Translations under genes and position numbers: made by a program
Part shown: positions 1-11,865 of the stretch, piece after piece
How the letters are laid out: each line of letters starts with the position of its first letter
How positions within the stretch are numbered: the first letter of the stretch is position 1
NCBI GenBank assembly: GCA_963082975.1
Contig: OY720347.1
Location: 44,033,155 to 44,097,154, forward strand
Reading direction: 5' to 3'
Length of the DNA: 64,000 nucleotides
Origin: Labia minor
Taxonomy: Eukaryota; Arthropoda; Insecta; Dermaptera; Spongiphoridae
The notes under the pieces: generated by a model
The model's database searches: none
Told to the model about the DNA's origin: nothing
The model's input: the letters and a program-made list of their open reading frames with translations, nothing else

Positions 1-1381
1 TTTATGAAACTGGCTGTTGTACTTTAATATTTTTTATATATAAAGTTTCAATGATCAATAATTAACATGTAATCTCTTATTATATCATATTTCCCTAATC
101 AGATTTGTCGAGGTTTTAATATAAAATAATATAACATGGCTAAAATATCTTAAGGTAAAAAAATATAAAAAAAAATTTATAAAAATAATATAGATAATTA
201 TAATACAATACATTTTTTTAATTAATATTTTATGAATATATGTACTATAATTAAGATCTAAAAAATATAAACTTATTTAATAACTTTTTAAATAACTCAT
301 AATCCATAAATTGAAGTTTTTATTGATTTTATAAATTTTTTATGTTTATCCGATTAAAAAAATGCTTCTTTCATACTCTTATATATACAAGTATCATATA
401 AATAATAATCTGTAGCTCTCAGCTAATTCAATAATCCCATTTAATATGATATATGAAAAAGCTTTTCTTATAAACAATTTTTTTTTTTTTAGAAAAATCA
501 ATAACACTTACATACAATGTTTATTTAATTAATATAATATAATATTATTGATAAATAAATAAATATTATTGATCTATTAATACTCTTAAAAAATCAAAAA
601 TACATTATTTTTTTGATTGGTTCATTATTATTTTTATTTGAATATTTTCTTCAATCTGTTATAATTATCAATAAAGATAAATTTTTATTTTATTTTTTTA
701 ATTTTACTTCAAACAATTGGCTATGGATAGAATCTTGAGACACGGCTATTCTTTCATTTTTTTACAGGATACGGATTAGGGCAGTCGGGGAAGGGTGATA
801 AAAATACGCTTTGACTCAGGAGGTATTTTTAACGGCCGTCTCCAAGTGATGACCGTCGACAAGTAAACGTAGAAAACGCGGGTCAAGTTTCAGGTCAAAT
901 TGAACATATTGAAGCGATTAATGTCAATTTAACATTTATTTTTAATTTTATCAATACGTATATAATGAATTTTTAATTATTTAATAAAACCACACACATA
1001 TAGAATATTGAATTAAGTTTACTAGAAGATAAAAGAATATTATAATTAATCAAAATTTTATAAATCTTAAGAAATAAAAATATTATGATGAATTAAATTA
1101 TTTATGTTATGAACATGGATGTACATACTCATAATGAAAAACCCTCCAAATATAGTCATACTTATTATCATTATTTAATATTTTATTATTTAATAGATAT
1201 ATATATATATAATTTATTTAAGAAAACAAAACCAAAATAATTTGTGTATTTTTAAAGGAGAAAACATCGTCCTGATTTGTTATTCGAAAAAAGTTGAACT
1301 TTTTTTTGAATTTCAATGCTTTTTAAATTAAATAGTTATTGAATTGGATCTTAAACATTTTAAAATCATTATCAGCTATCT
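1..1381. other. AT-rich non-coding stretch with one GC-richer candidate exon
   Basis: No coding frame is convincing here. The only part unlike its surroundings is 768-862: a pyrimidine-rich tract ending in TTTACAG precedes it, a GTAAAC donor-like site follows it, it is clearly GC-richer than its flanks, and all three frames carry stops. It could be a non-coding 5' exon of the LD-motif gene whose ATG lies one base after the acceptor at 5074. This is inference; no promoter element was recognised. Confidence 0.25.
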
Positions 1382-1777
1382 AGAAAATTCATTACCTCCC
1401 ATTATCTTAAATACACATTAATAATTCATACAGGAGAAAAACCTTTTGAATGTAATTATTGTAAAAAGAAATTTAATCAGAAAACAACTTTAAATACACA
1501 TTTATTAATTCATACGAGAGAAAAACCTTTTGAATGTAATTATTGTGAAAAGAAATTGAATCGGAAATCACATTTAAATAGATATTTATTAATTCATACG
1601 GGAGAAAAATCTTTGGAATGTAACTATTGTAAAAAGAAATTTAAACAGAAATCAAGTATAAAAACACATTTTTTAATTCATACAGGAGAAAAACCTTTTG
1701 AATGTAGTATTTATTGTAAAAAGAAATTGAATCTGAAATTAAATTTAAAAATACATTTATTAATACATAATATTTGA
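1382..1777 (+). pseudogene. Degenerate C2H2 zinc-finger array
   Basis: An open frame from 1382 to the TGA at 1775-1777 encodes about four fingers of the TFIIIA/Krueppel type joined by linkers close to HTGEKPFEC. Finger cores read CNYCKKKF or CNYCEKKL, followed by H-X3-H. Decay is visible: in the finger near 1540-1600 the first zinc-binding histidine has become tyrosine, the last finger has CSIYC (three residues between cysteines instead of two), and the linker TREKP replaces TGEKP. No in-frame ATG precedes the array and no splice acceptor is obvious, so this is either one exon of an unseen gene or a decayed copy. Such proteins normally bind DNA. Confidence 0.55.
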
Positions 1778-3868
1778 AAACTAGGTTTAATAATGAAAAC
1801 ATTTCCTTTAAATATAGCTTATATAGATTTTTAAAGTTATATCAAAATATATCAAGCAAAATTTTTAACAATTTTCTATAAAAATAACAACATATTAGGG
1901 TAATAAATGATGATGATAATAATAAGAGAAGATGGATGGGATTTGACAATAATAATAAATAATACATTTTACCGCTATGGTAGTACTAGTATGTTACTAC
2001 TTAGTAAACAAACAATTTATTATAAATATATTTAAGATGCCATGTTTAAGAAATTTAAATATATTCATCAAAGATAATTAATTGGTGACATTATTTCTAT
2101 TTTCAATTCTTATATATGCGGGATATTTCTTTGATGGTCTCCTACCATTCATTAATATTTATGATTAAAGATTCTGACTTAACTTGGAAAGTTATATGTG
2201 CTGCAATGATACTGCATATACGTTTTATTAAGCATTTTATTATATTGCATCTATTATAATTCTATCTTTATTATTTATTATAGATATGTTTTGAAATTAA
2301 TTAAAAATTCTTAAATGAGTTATTTTTTAAATGTTGCACTTTTATAAATGAATTATTAAACCATAATAAAGAGGACCAAACTAATCATTTATATAATGAA
2401 ACAAATAAAAATCTAATTAATAATTAATAATTTCTTATGTCATACGTTATTTTAATAATAATGCTCTGCATTTTGTTACAGTGACTAAATTGATTTAAAT
2501 TTATGCATATTTGTTGCCGAAGGAGACTTTTAAAAGGCGTTTGCACATTTCAAGGAATATTTATGCTAATATTTGCGCCTTTTAAGGCCAAACGTTTCAG
2601 ATGTTGCGGTGTGATGTCATTTAAGAGGTGGGAAAGCAAATATGGACCAAACAAGTATAATTTACATAGTGTGTATCAATGGTATTTGAAGAATGGCGGA
2701 GGTGTTCTATGAGTAGAGATTGTTCAGCACAAAAAAAAAAAGAACCCAAAAGGTCAATGCACTTCTGTTTATCGGTGATAATAATTTCATCTCATTTGAA
2801 ATTAAAAATTTTGTAATTTATTTTAGATCGAATATAAATAAAAAATATATTTATAAATGTTTTGATAAAACTTATATAATAATACATCAATCAATAATCA
2901 ACTAAATGAGATTGATAATATTGCTATAAAATTAAATTAAAAGAAGGAATATTAATAAATGAATAAAATAAAAATTCAATTAATATATTATGTTATCCTT
3001 CACACAGAATTTTATAAAAGATATGCCAAAAGAATTAAAAGCAGAATTACAAGAGATGGGTTGAATGAGAATTAAAGAACCAAATCTTACTTTCAGTTAT
3101 TTTAAAATTGACTACCTCTATACAATTAAATTGGTGTGAAAGTTTTTAACATCTTCCAAAAAACACAAATTAGAAAATAATCAAATATCAAAAGAAATTG
3201 GTCATTAAAAAATAATAAAAAATTTCGTTGAATACCTTGATAAGACAATATAAAGAAAATTTTTATAAAGAAAAATAATAAAATTTTTAATTAAAATTAT
3301 AATAAATTCTAAACTAAGCTCCAAAGATGGAAAAATGCTGAACTATTTGACTTGAAGATCATAACAAATTTAAAATATAATATTTAATGAAATAAAAATA
3401 AATAATTGTCTAAGCTGGCTTATAATGGTTTAGGAACTTAGAGCCAATAAAAAAGTTAAGTTCACAGGAATTGATCAGTAGTATGGAACACACACACACA
3501 CGAGGACTAAGATTCAAATCTCACCAAGTTCACAAAAATCTAGAATAAAAATAATATAAAATTAAATATCGATTAATCAATCAGAGTTTTGTGAAATGCT
3601 AGACTTAACAAATTGAAATCATATAAAAAATGATTTAATATGCACATATATTAAATTAGAAGTAATATATTTTGCATAATAATTTTTATTTGATGATTAT
3701 TAGAAATAATCAATGAAAATTGTTTATAAAATATGATTTTAATTTTTTTATGTAGTCTATTTTTATTGAATAACACCATGTGATCTAAACATAAAAGATT
3801 TTAAATTTTACCAATTAAAATAAAAAAAATATAAAAACAATTGAAAATAATTATATTAGTGAGTGTAC
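1778..3868. other. Intergenic, nothing firm
   Basis: Low-complexity AT-rich DNA. A 69-codon open frame at 2503-2712 (+) is somewhat GC-richer than its surroundings and ends in NGGGVL, but I recognise no family and see no splice context. The rest shows no coding signal. Confidence 0.4.
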
Positions 3869-3870
3869 TA

Positions 3871-4380
3871 GGTTGTTCAATAAGTTCACGGAGAGCTATC
3901 TATTCGTCAATATCATCAGAAAAATACAAGATATGGAATTGGAAGACCATCGATTGACTGAAAGAGATTTAACAGAGGCTTTAGGCATTTCATTCGGCAC
4001 AGTGTACAATATTTTGAGTGTTAATTTGGGTCTCAAAAAACTATGTGCAACATGGGTGCCGCTAAAACCGTTGCTAAAATAACTGAATTTAAGTACGAAT
4101 TGTTGCAACATCCAGCCTATTCGCCAGAATTAGCTCCCTCCGACTTCTGGCTCTTCCCACTCCTCAAACAATATCTCCGTGGAAAACGATTTTCTTAAAA
4201 CGAAGAGGTAATAGCTGCCGTGGAGCTACCGGAAAACCACTCAAGTCAAGGGATCCATAAATGAGAAGACCGTTAGAACAAGTGTATTGAAGTTGAGGAA
4301 AACTACGCTGAAAAATAAAGCCATTTTCACAAATAAAAATTGGTTTCTTTAATGCCGTTCCGCAAACTTATTGAACAACA
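3871..4380 (+). mobile_element. mariner-type element, internally deleted
   Basis: The ends are inverted repeats: GGTTGTTCAATAAGTT at 3871 and its complement ending at 4380, flanked on both sides by the TA dinucleotide (3869-3870, 4381-4382) that mariner/Tc1 elements duplicate. Inside, 3930-4040 encodes a helix-turn-helix piece (LTERDLTEALGISFGTVYNI) and 4085-4200 encodes the C-terminal catalytic region (HPAYSPELAPSDFWLF, with the last aspartate of the D,D34D triad). The middle of the transposase is missing and stops follow, so it is a dead 510-bp deletion derivative. Confidence 0.88.
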
Positions 4381-4382
4381 TA

Positions 4383-5074
4383 TTACTGAAATACAGTGGA
4401 AAAATTTGATTAGAGGCAAGGACTCAAAATTTTCACTACATACGAAAGCACTGCTTATATTTACAGCCGGTATTGGTAGGAAAGACCGCAGAGTATTGGC
4501 AATGGAAAGTTGTTAAAGTTGATTTCTGATTAAATTTCTTTTTAAAATAATTACATTGAAAACGATTGTCTTCTGTATGGATTGAATCAGTTTCTTCTTC
4601 AAATTTTTCATCCAAATATTTCTCTGTATTCCTTTTGAATTTTACATCATTTTTGAAAATTGAAAATATTTTTTTATGAAAACATTTTTTTAGATGTTTA
4701 GATAAAAATTCCTCACTTATAAAATTCGTATGACAATATACACAAGAATATAGAGGACCTAAAAAACGAATTGTTTTCGTTATTTTAAATCATTATATTT
4801 TTATATATCTAACTATTTTATAATTCAATTTAAGGAATAATATCATTACAAATAATATAAAAAAAAATAATTTTAGTGACAATTAACATTTCTTTAGATG
4901 AAAAAAACATAGAAATAATAATTACCTATATATATTGGATATTTAGTGTCTTCTTGTGAATAAAGATCCATTTTTAATTTTTCAATGTATTATCAACTAT
5001 AAATTATATATTAGATAAAGATAACTAGTTTATGGTCTTCATTTCTTATTTTAAATAAAATTATATTGTTGCAG
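4383..5074. other. Non-coding DNA upstream of the LD-motif gene
   Basis: AT-rich DNA ending in the acceptor TTGTTGCAG at 5066-5074, which shows that translation of the next gene starts in a non-first exon, so at least one upstream non-coding exon exists. No gene seen. Confidence 0.4.
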
Positions 5075-5075
5075 G

Positions 5076-8000
5076 ATGAGCACGATGAGGACTGTGACGA
5101 CGACGGTGGAGAGATCCACTAATGCAATAGCCCCTCCACCCCCGCCACCACCACTTGACAATAATTTAGGTGAGTAACCTTTAATTAATTTATACCTCAT
5201 TCAGACCTATATAAAATTATCATTTATTATAAAAGGAGACTTTAATGCAATGAATATTTTGTTTATAATAAATAATGTAAATTTCACTTTTTGTATTAAT
5301 TTATTTATTTTAAATAAAATGATATAATATTTAGTTTTGATATAATTTGAGTCTATTTAGTCTTTTAATTATAATATACTACATTAAAATTAAGAATAAA
5401 AAATTATATTAATACTAATAAATAAAGAAATTAATCTAATTATATATGGATATTTCTCAGAAAAATCTATTATTTTGTTTTATATAAGGGGTAAGGTAAA
5501 TATCTTAAGGTAGTATCTTTGTTTAATTTAAAATGTTTTTAACTTATTTTTCTAATTTAATTTGTTAGATTTATTTTAAATTTGTTAACAGAATGTGTAA
5601 ACTGGATGAATGCAAAAAAAAAATTCTTTGCCATAATAATTTATAATAAAAAAAAATATTGAATTTCCTGTTTTAATTTTAATTAGTACATAGCAGATTC
5701 ATAGTATATATTTGTATTTATTATTAACATAAATTGTTTACCAGCTGGTCAGAGCGCCTTCGGCGCTCTTCACAGCTGGACGGGGGCTCCGCCCCCTGTA
5801 CCCCCGAGTGGTACATCGTATTTGGTTAAAAGTAGTAAAAGGTTTTCATCCATTTTGTTTCAATCATTATATTACATAAAACATTCATTTCTTTTTGTGT
5901 TCTTATTTAAAATATATTTTAATTTAATCAGTAAATTAATTATATATATTATTATTGTATATGTTATATCTATCTATTTATATAACTCAAAGATACTCGA
6001 AAGTTCTTGGCCACATTTCTCCAAATGTCTCTATCCTGAGCCCTTGTTCCATCTCTCTTACGTCCCTTCCTATGCGTCCATGGTCTTGATTCCCTTTGAT
6101 AATAATTTTGATTAGATAAGCCTCTTCACTGCATGATAACAGGCGTTTCCCGATTGATACCTCGATTTAAATTCTTCTCAAATATTATTATCCTTCGTGA
6201 TTACATTCAATTTTTCTACATATTCAAATTTTACATTTTGTTTATTAAGATTTTGTATGTTAATACTGTTCCTCTTTGTCACTAAATATTTTTTCTTATC
6301 ACTATTAATTTCAAACCTCCATTAATTTTTCCTCGCTATCTGTAATTGCAATTGCCGAATCTCTTATAATATTTAAGACGTCTGCTTAGCCTAACTTTTC
6401 AATTTTTTTGTTTAATTGCATTTCGAGTGATTTTTTCCCAATTTGTGTAATCACATACTCACAACATGCAACATATAATTGGCCGTGGGAAAAACATGGG
6501 GATTGCAAATGAACTCCGCAGCACTTGAGTGTCTGGCCCTGAGCTTTGTTGATAGTATGTTTGTTTCCTTAGAACCTTTACCTCCGCAAAACATACTCAC
6601 ATTGCACTTTTATAATATATACCGGGACCCTGAGCCTTGGCTCGGTACTTAAGTTAAAAAAATGATTCATTATTATTGGATTTGGCTGGTAATATTAATA
6701 CCTGGGACACCGAGCTCTCGCTCTACCCTTTGAAAAATATTGATATACAATTCTTTAATTATTTATTACAATTATTAAATGTTACACATTTGCATCAATC
6801 TGATTAAAATGAATGAACTTGTGCTCCTCAATAATACATAAATATATAATAAATACATATATTTTTTTTTCTATAGTGTTTTTTTGAAAAACTGTTTAGC
6901 GCCCCAAGTGGTTATAAAACAAACAATTTTAGCTAGTATAATAAGATTAATCCAAGTAATATCGTCTATTTCTATTCGACACTATTTTCACTCCTTATGG
7001 TAGCGGCCCAGTCGATGATGTTATATGGATCGTTAATTAACCATTAACCATTCACCGAATCGCCATTCAAATAATAACATACAAACAGAAAAGTAGGCGT
7101 GTTGATATAAAATATATACCTGTGTGACACCTATCACTCGACCCTTTAATCAATTTATACAATTTATTTTTATATACTTTAAAAATTTTACAATTTTTTA
7201 ATTTAATCAGTAAATTAATTATATATTATTATTATTATTTGTGTTTCCGGCATTTTGAAAATCGTATGATTCCTTTTTGATTTTTTTTCATCAGCTTCGG
7301 GGTCACCACTTGTTAATTTTTAATTAATAACAACAAAGATAATTTATTTATTCTTACACTTTTTATTTAAGCCAAAGCTTTGTACATGTTAGTTTATAAT
7401 AATGTTTACTAATACATCTCATTAATCAACAATTAACAATGTAATTAATTATATCAAAAAATATAAACAACTTAATATTTATGATAAAAATAAAATTGCC
7501 TTAAAATCTAAAATTTACAATTATTATAATTCATAATTATTTATTTTCTAATGAATTATTATTAATGTTATTATTTTATTAATTTAAAAATTAAATTATT
7601 TTTAATGCACTGCTCAATGTCGCCAAATTCAAAATCAGTGTTTGACACTACAGTTGTAATTGCATATATATATATAATTGGCCTTTTTATAAAAATATAT
7701 TAAGATCATATAAATTGGAATTTGTCATCCAAAGAATATCTATATTTGTTTTTATTTATAATACACGAAAACATTCAAAATTATATGAATAAATAATTTT
7801 AATTTTGATCTCATAATTGGATTTTCATTTTCAAGTAAGATGGCTGGAATAGAGATAGATAGATATAACATTTACAATAATAATGTTACGGATTCGTTCT
7901 ATAATAAATTGATGATGTCATTTAATTCTCCTACTAATCGAATATAAAGATAAATCTTCAAAACGTTGTGTGAAACAAATTCAAATAATTTAAATGTATA

Positions 8001-11000
8001 TCTATTAATGAAATTAAAAAATCAAATATATGAATATAATATAAATATAATATAATATAATATATTTTAAATAAGCACCCAAAAACAAATAAATGTTTTA
8101 TCTAATATATACTAATTGAATATTTAGTATATAATATTTTATAATAATTACCGGAGTATAATAAATTGATAACGTCATTTAATTCTCCTATATATCGAAT
8201 CGAATATAAAGATAAATCTTCTACTAAACATTGTGTAAAAAAAATCAAATATGAATATAATATAAATATTTTTAATTTTATTTTAAGAATAGATATATAT
8301 ATCTCACAGGCGGTGGTTGTGACGTCATCCATATATTATAAATTTAAATTAAGAAGAACTAATAAAGATGTAGTTTTCCAGAGATGTGATCAATAAAACT
8401 CAATTTTTCTTTATAAATACAATCTCTGGTGTGAATTTCAAAAAAATCGTTAGAGCGGTTTTTGAGAACAATGAAACAGAGAAACAAAGTAACAAACAAT
8501 TTTTACTCTCATAAGAAGATAAGATAAATATAAAAAAAAATTAATTTTAATAAAAAAAAAATAAAGTATATGCTCAGCTTAGGACAAAATATAAAAATTT
8601 AAGTATATACATGGATAATTATATTATATAAGGATAATTAGATTTTAATCGTACAGTGTTTAATATACGAATAAATTTGTTAATTATTTGGGATTATAAT
8701 GAAGAATTAAATAATAATTCAGAATTATTATTACTGTTTTAATTGAATGTTTCAATTAAAATGAAAATTTACTTTTTACTATCTCGCTAGGGAAAGTTTC
8801 GATGTCGAGATTTTGATGTTTTTATACGTTTTGAAACTCCCTGAGTCATTTTCACTAAGGTTGAGAAAAATGTCTGTCGGTGTGTATATGTATGTGTGTA
8901 TGTGTGTATGTAGACAGGATTACGAAAAAACGGTTTGAGCTAGAATATTGAAATTTTGTAAACGGGCATTATTCAAAATTCGTAATTTTCTATCAACTTT
9001 TGAGAAATATAGCTTAACCGGAAGAGGGTCATTACCTACCACGTTTTCATGTTTTTTTCCTCTAAACTAACCGTAAAAATAAAGATATATGTTTGATAGT
9101 TTTTCACATGATTAAAAATTGTATAAAACTGCTATATATAGAATTTCAGCTTGAATAAATCGCCGAAAGTACCGGAATTATTTTTTTAACACGTTATTAG
9201 CAATCACGCGCTAGCACGTGGCATGGTGCCATTAACAAAGAGCCAAACACGCGTTGGTTTAATAAATATTATTTATTAATTTTAATTTATAATTTATAAT
9301 TAATTAAATATATAATTTAAATATAATATATCCAATTCAAATTTGTTAGGTAGTCGAGTGGAGACACTCCAGTTTATAGTATATGAAGTTGAAAATAAAA
9401 CGTATCATTTTCTTACTTGATAATGGGTTTCTTTGATGGATAATGAGATTTTAAATGAATAAATAATAGTATTTAATAGGAAAAGAAAAAATATATCTAA
9501 ATAGATAATAATATTAATTAACTCGTAAGTCTTTTTTCTGCAAAGAAAATTGGAAGATTTTCTTCCAGTTGGTCAAATTGGAGGACTCACCGTTCGTCCT
9601 TGAATTAGGAGAACGCATCTTACACAAATAAACATTGCATCGGATCTCGACCTTGCAAAATGAAAACCACGAACCAACCAGTCCAGGGGAGAGCCACGAA
9701 GAACGCAGACCTCTTGCCATTCTCAAACCGCCTTGTTATTTTATGTGGAGTAGAAAAACAATTCTTTCTATTAATGTATAATTAATTTACATACAAGTAA
9801 ATATTGATACCTTAAGGAGAAAATATTATTTTTGCCACAATGTCTCCAATCTCACCAATAGGTAAATTTTTACAATCCATTAATTTATAAACAAATATTA
9901 GTAGAATAAACATTAAAAATATTCCATGAAAACTTTCGAAATAAACACTTTTATTAAGTATATAAAATATTCAGGATAAGATAAAATCGAAATTCTCTTT
10001 CAAATAGAAACTAATTTTAATAGTAAAATAAATATGTATAATGTCCTATAACATTATTTATAATTGTAAATGTTTAATGTATAATACAATCTTTTAAATT
10101 ATAGTTTAATTAATAAAACCATACTATTTTAAAATTGAATATTATAGTTACAATAATATCATAAATAAATGTAAACTATTTTTTTTTAAATAAAACAATA
10201 ATGTGATGGTTTATTTCTAAAAGAAGTAATTTATACTATTACTATTAATCATATACATCGAACTAAGCATATTTCAGAAAAAATATTTAGATTTTAGAAA
10301 ATAATATCTTATTTATAATAATAAAAATTTTAATCTTTCAAATTGACGTATATATTCTAAATACAGAGACTATAAATGTATTCTATTAATCTAATTGATT
10401 TCATTTTATTTTCATTTTCCATTTCATCAAAAAAAAACAAATAAAAAAATAAAAATTACTACTATTACTATACTTTCTAAAACATGAACGTTCATTAATG
10501 AATCCAAAATTATATTTATCTAACATATATAATAAAAGAAAATACCTTTTAATGTTAAATAAAAAATAGAACTAATTATTAAATTTAAAAACAAATTACA
10601 GCTATATATTATATAATTAAGATTCTATGATATTTGTATTGTAAAGCATTTAAAAAAATTTTAATTTTAAGAGAATGACCTTAAACTCTACATTAATATA
10701 TATTATTACACAATCAATTCCAAAAAATCGACCATGAGATTGTAAACGGTATTTTCATCCAACGATTTATCTTTCAAAACCCTCTTATACCTATAATTAA
10801 ATAACTATAAATAAAAAAATACATTAAAAAATTATTTCGTTTTTATACAATTCCTGAACGAAATTAACACATCTCTTTAATTTTTTAACATTATTATTAG
10901 TAAAATATGATTAATCTGTAAAAATATATATAAGAAATATAATCTTTCAAGATGCAACAAAATTTTATTTATAATACAATAATTTTTATTATTTAAAACA

Positions 11001-11818
11001 AATTTTTCATTGCAAAATAATCTGTTGTTGGTTATACATTTACTGTATATCTTACGTCTGTTGTTTTTGATTTCAATACAATGTCTTTTGTTAACTTTAT
11101 TACAAATTTTTGTATACTTTTTTGTGAATAATGAACAATTCAAATGAACTGTTAGAGAGAATACGGTTTTAAGATTACTCGAAGAAGGAAATTCTCAATT
11201 AAAGGGGTAATGGATGTTGTACATCACTCCACATTCAGAAAGTGACTTCTTCTAGAAATTACCAATTTAGTATGCTCCTATCAATTATATTATAGTCAGC
11301 ACTCGAACAAGCGAACAATAAAATTTCAGAAGTTGGAAATATAAGAAATTATTTGCCGACAGTATGAAAAAAATGGAACTAGGCTAGGTATACTATATAG
11401 TTCCATGCCTGACACTCATCAGGGTTTATCAGAGTTCATCGATTAAACCATTTCATTTGCTAAAAAAACACTTCATTTGGTCAAATGAAATGAAAATGTT
11501 TTATTTTCTGATGATGAGTAAGCTTGAATTCACGGATATAGAGAAACTCGGTTACAAATGTAGGAAGAAAGAGTCAAACAATTACCTAAAGATGGTAGGA
11601 ATTCATATAATTGTATGGCCTGGATCGAGCAAACACATAAATCCAATAGAATGTCTTGAGATATGATTAAGAGAATGGTTATCAACTCATACATCTGAAC
11701 ATTGAAAACTGAAACTCTTGGAAATGGCCTCAATCAGAGATCTCATAATTAGTATGAAAAATGAGTTGTGGCCAGGCACAGAACCGATCGACGATTTGAA
11801 ATAAATTAATTTCCAAAC

Positions 11819-11865
<47 letters not shown>

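Larger units (their letters stand above)
5741..8524 (-). mobile_element. Helitron (rolling-circle) element, non-autonomous, copy A
   Basis: Read on the minus strand it begins A|TCTTATCTTCTTATGAG near 8524 and ends near 5741 with a perfect 8-bp-stem hairpin (AGAGCGCC-GAA-GGCGCTCT) followed by CTGG and T. A TC start, a 3' hairpin and a CTRR end inserted between A and T are the Helitron hallmarks. It carries a decayed Pif1-type helicase tail and a reverse-transcriptase remnant (separate entries), but no Rep domain. It lies in intron 1 of the LD-motif gene and is shared in structure with the copy at 56638-58393. Confidence 0.75.

Noticed and set aside
2503..2712. 69-codon frame resembling a possible transposase piece
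   Set aside because: The ending VYQWYLKNGGGVL looked coding, but no family could be named and there are no flanking inverted repeats; left as unassigned.
5822..6115. 97-codon plus-strand frame
   Set aside because: It lies wholly in Helitron A, antisense to its LINE remnant, and recurs as 56719-56985 in copy B; composition reflects AT-rich repeat DNA, not a gene.
8166..8396. 76-codon frame upstream of a GT-rich segment
   Set aside because: Part of the Helitron A 5' region and repeated non-coding in copy B at 57955-58220 with frame-breaking indels.
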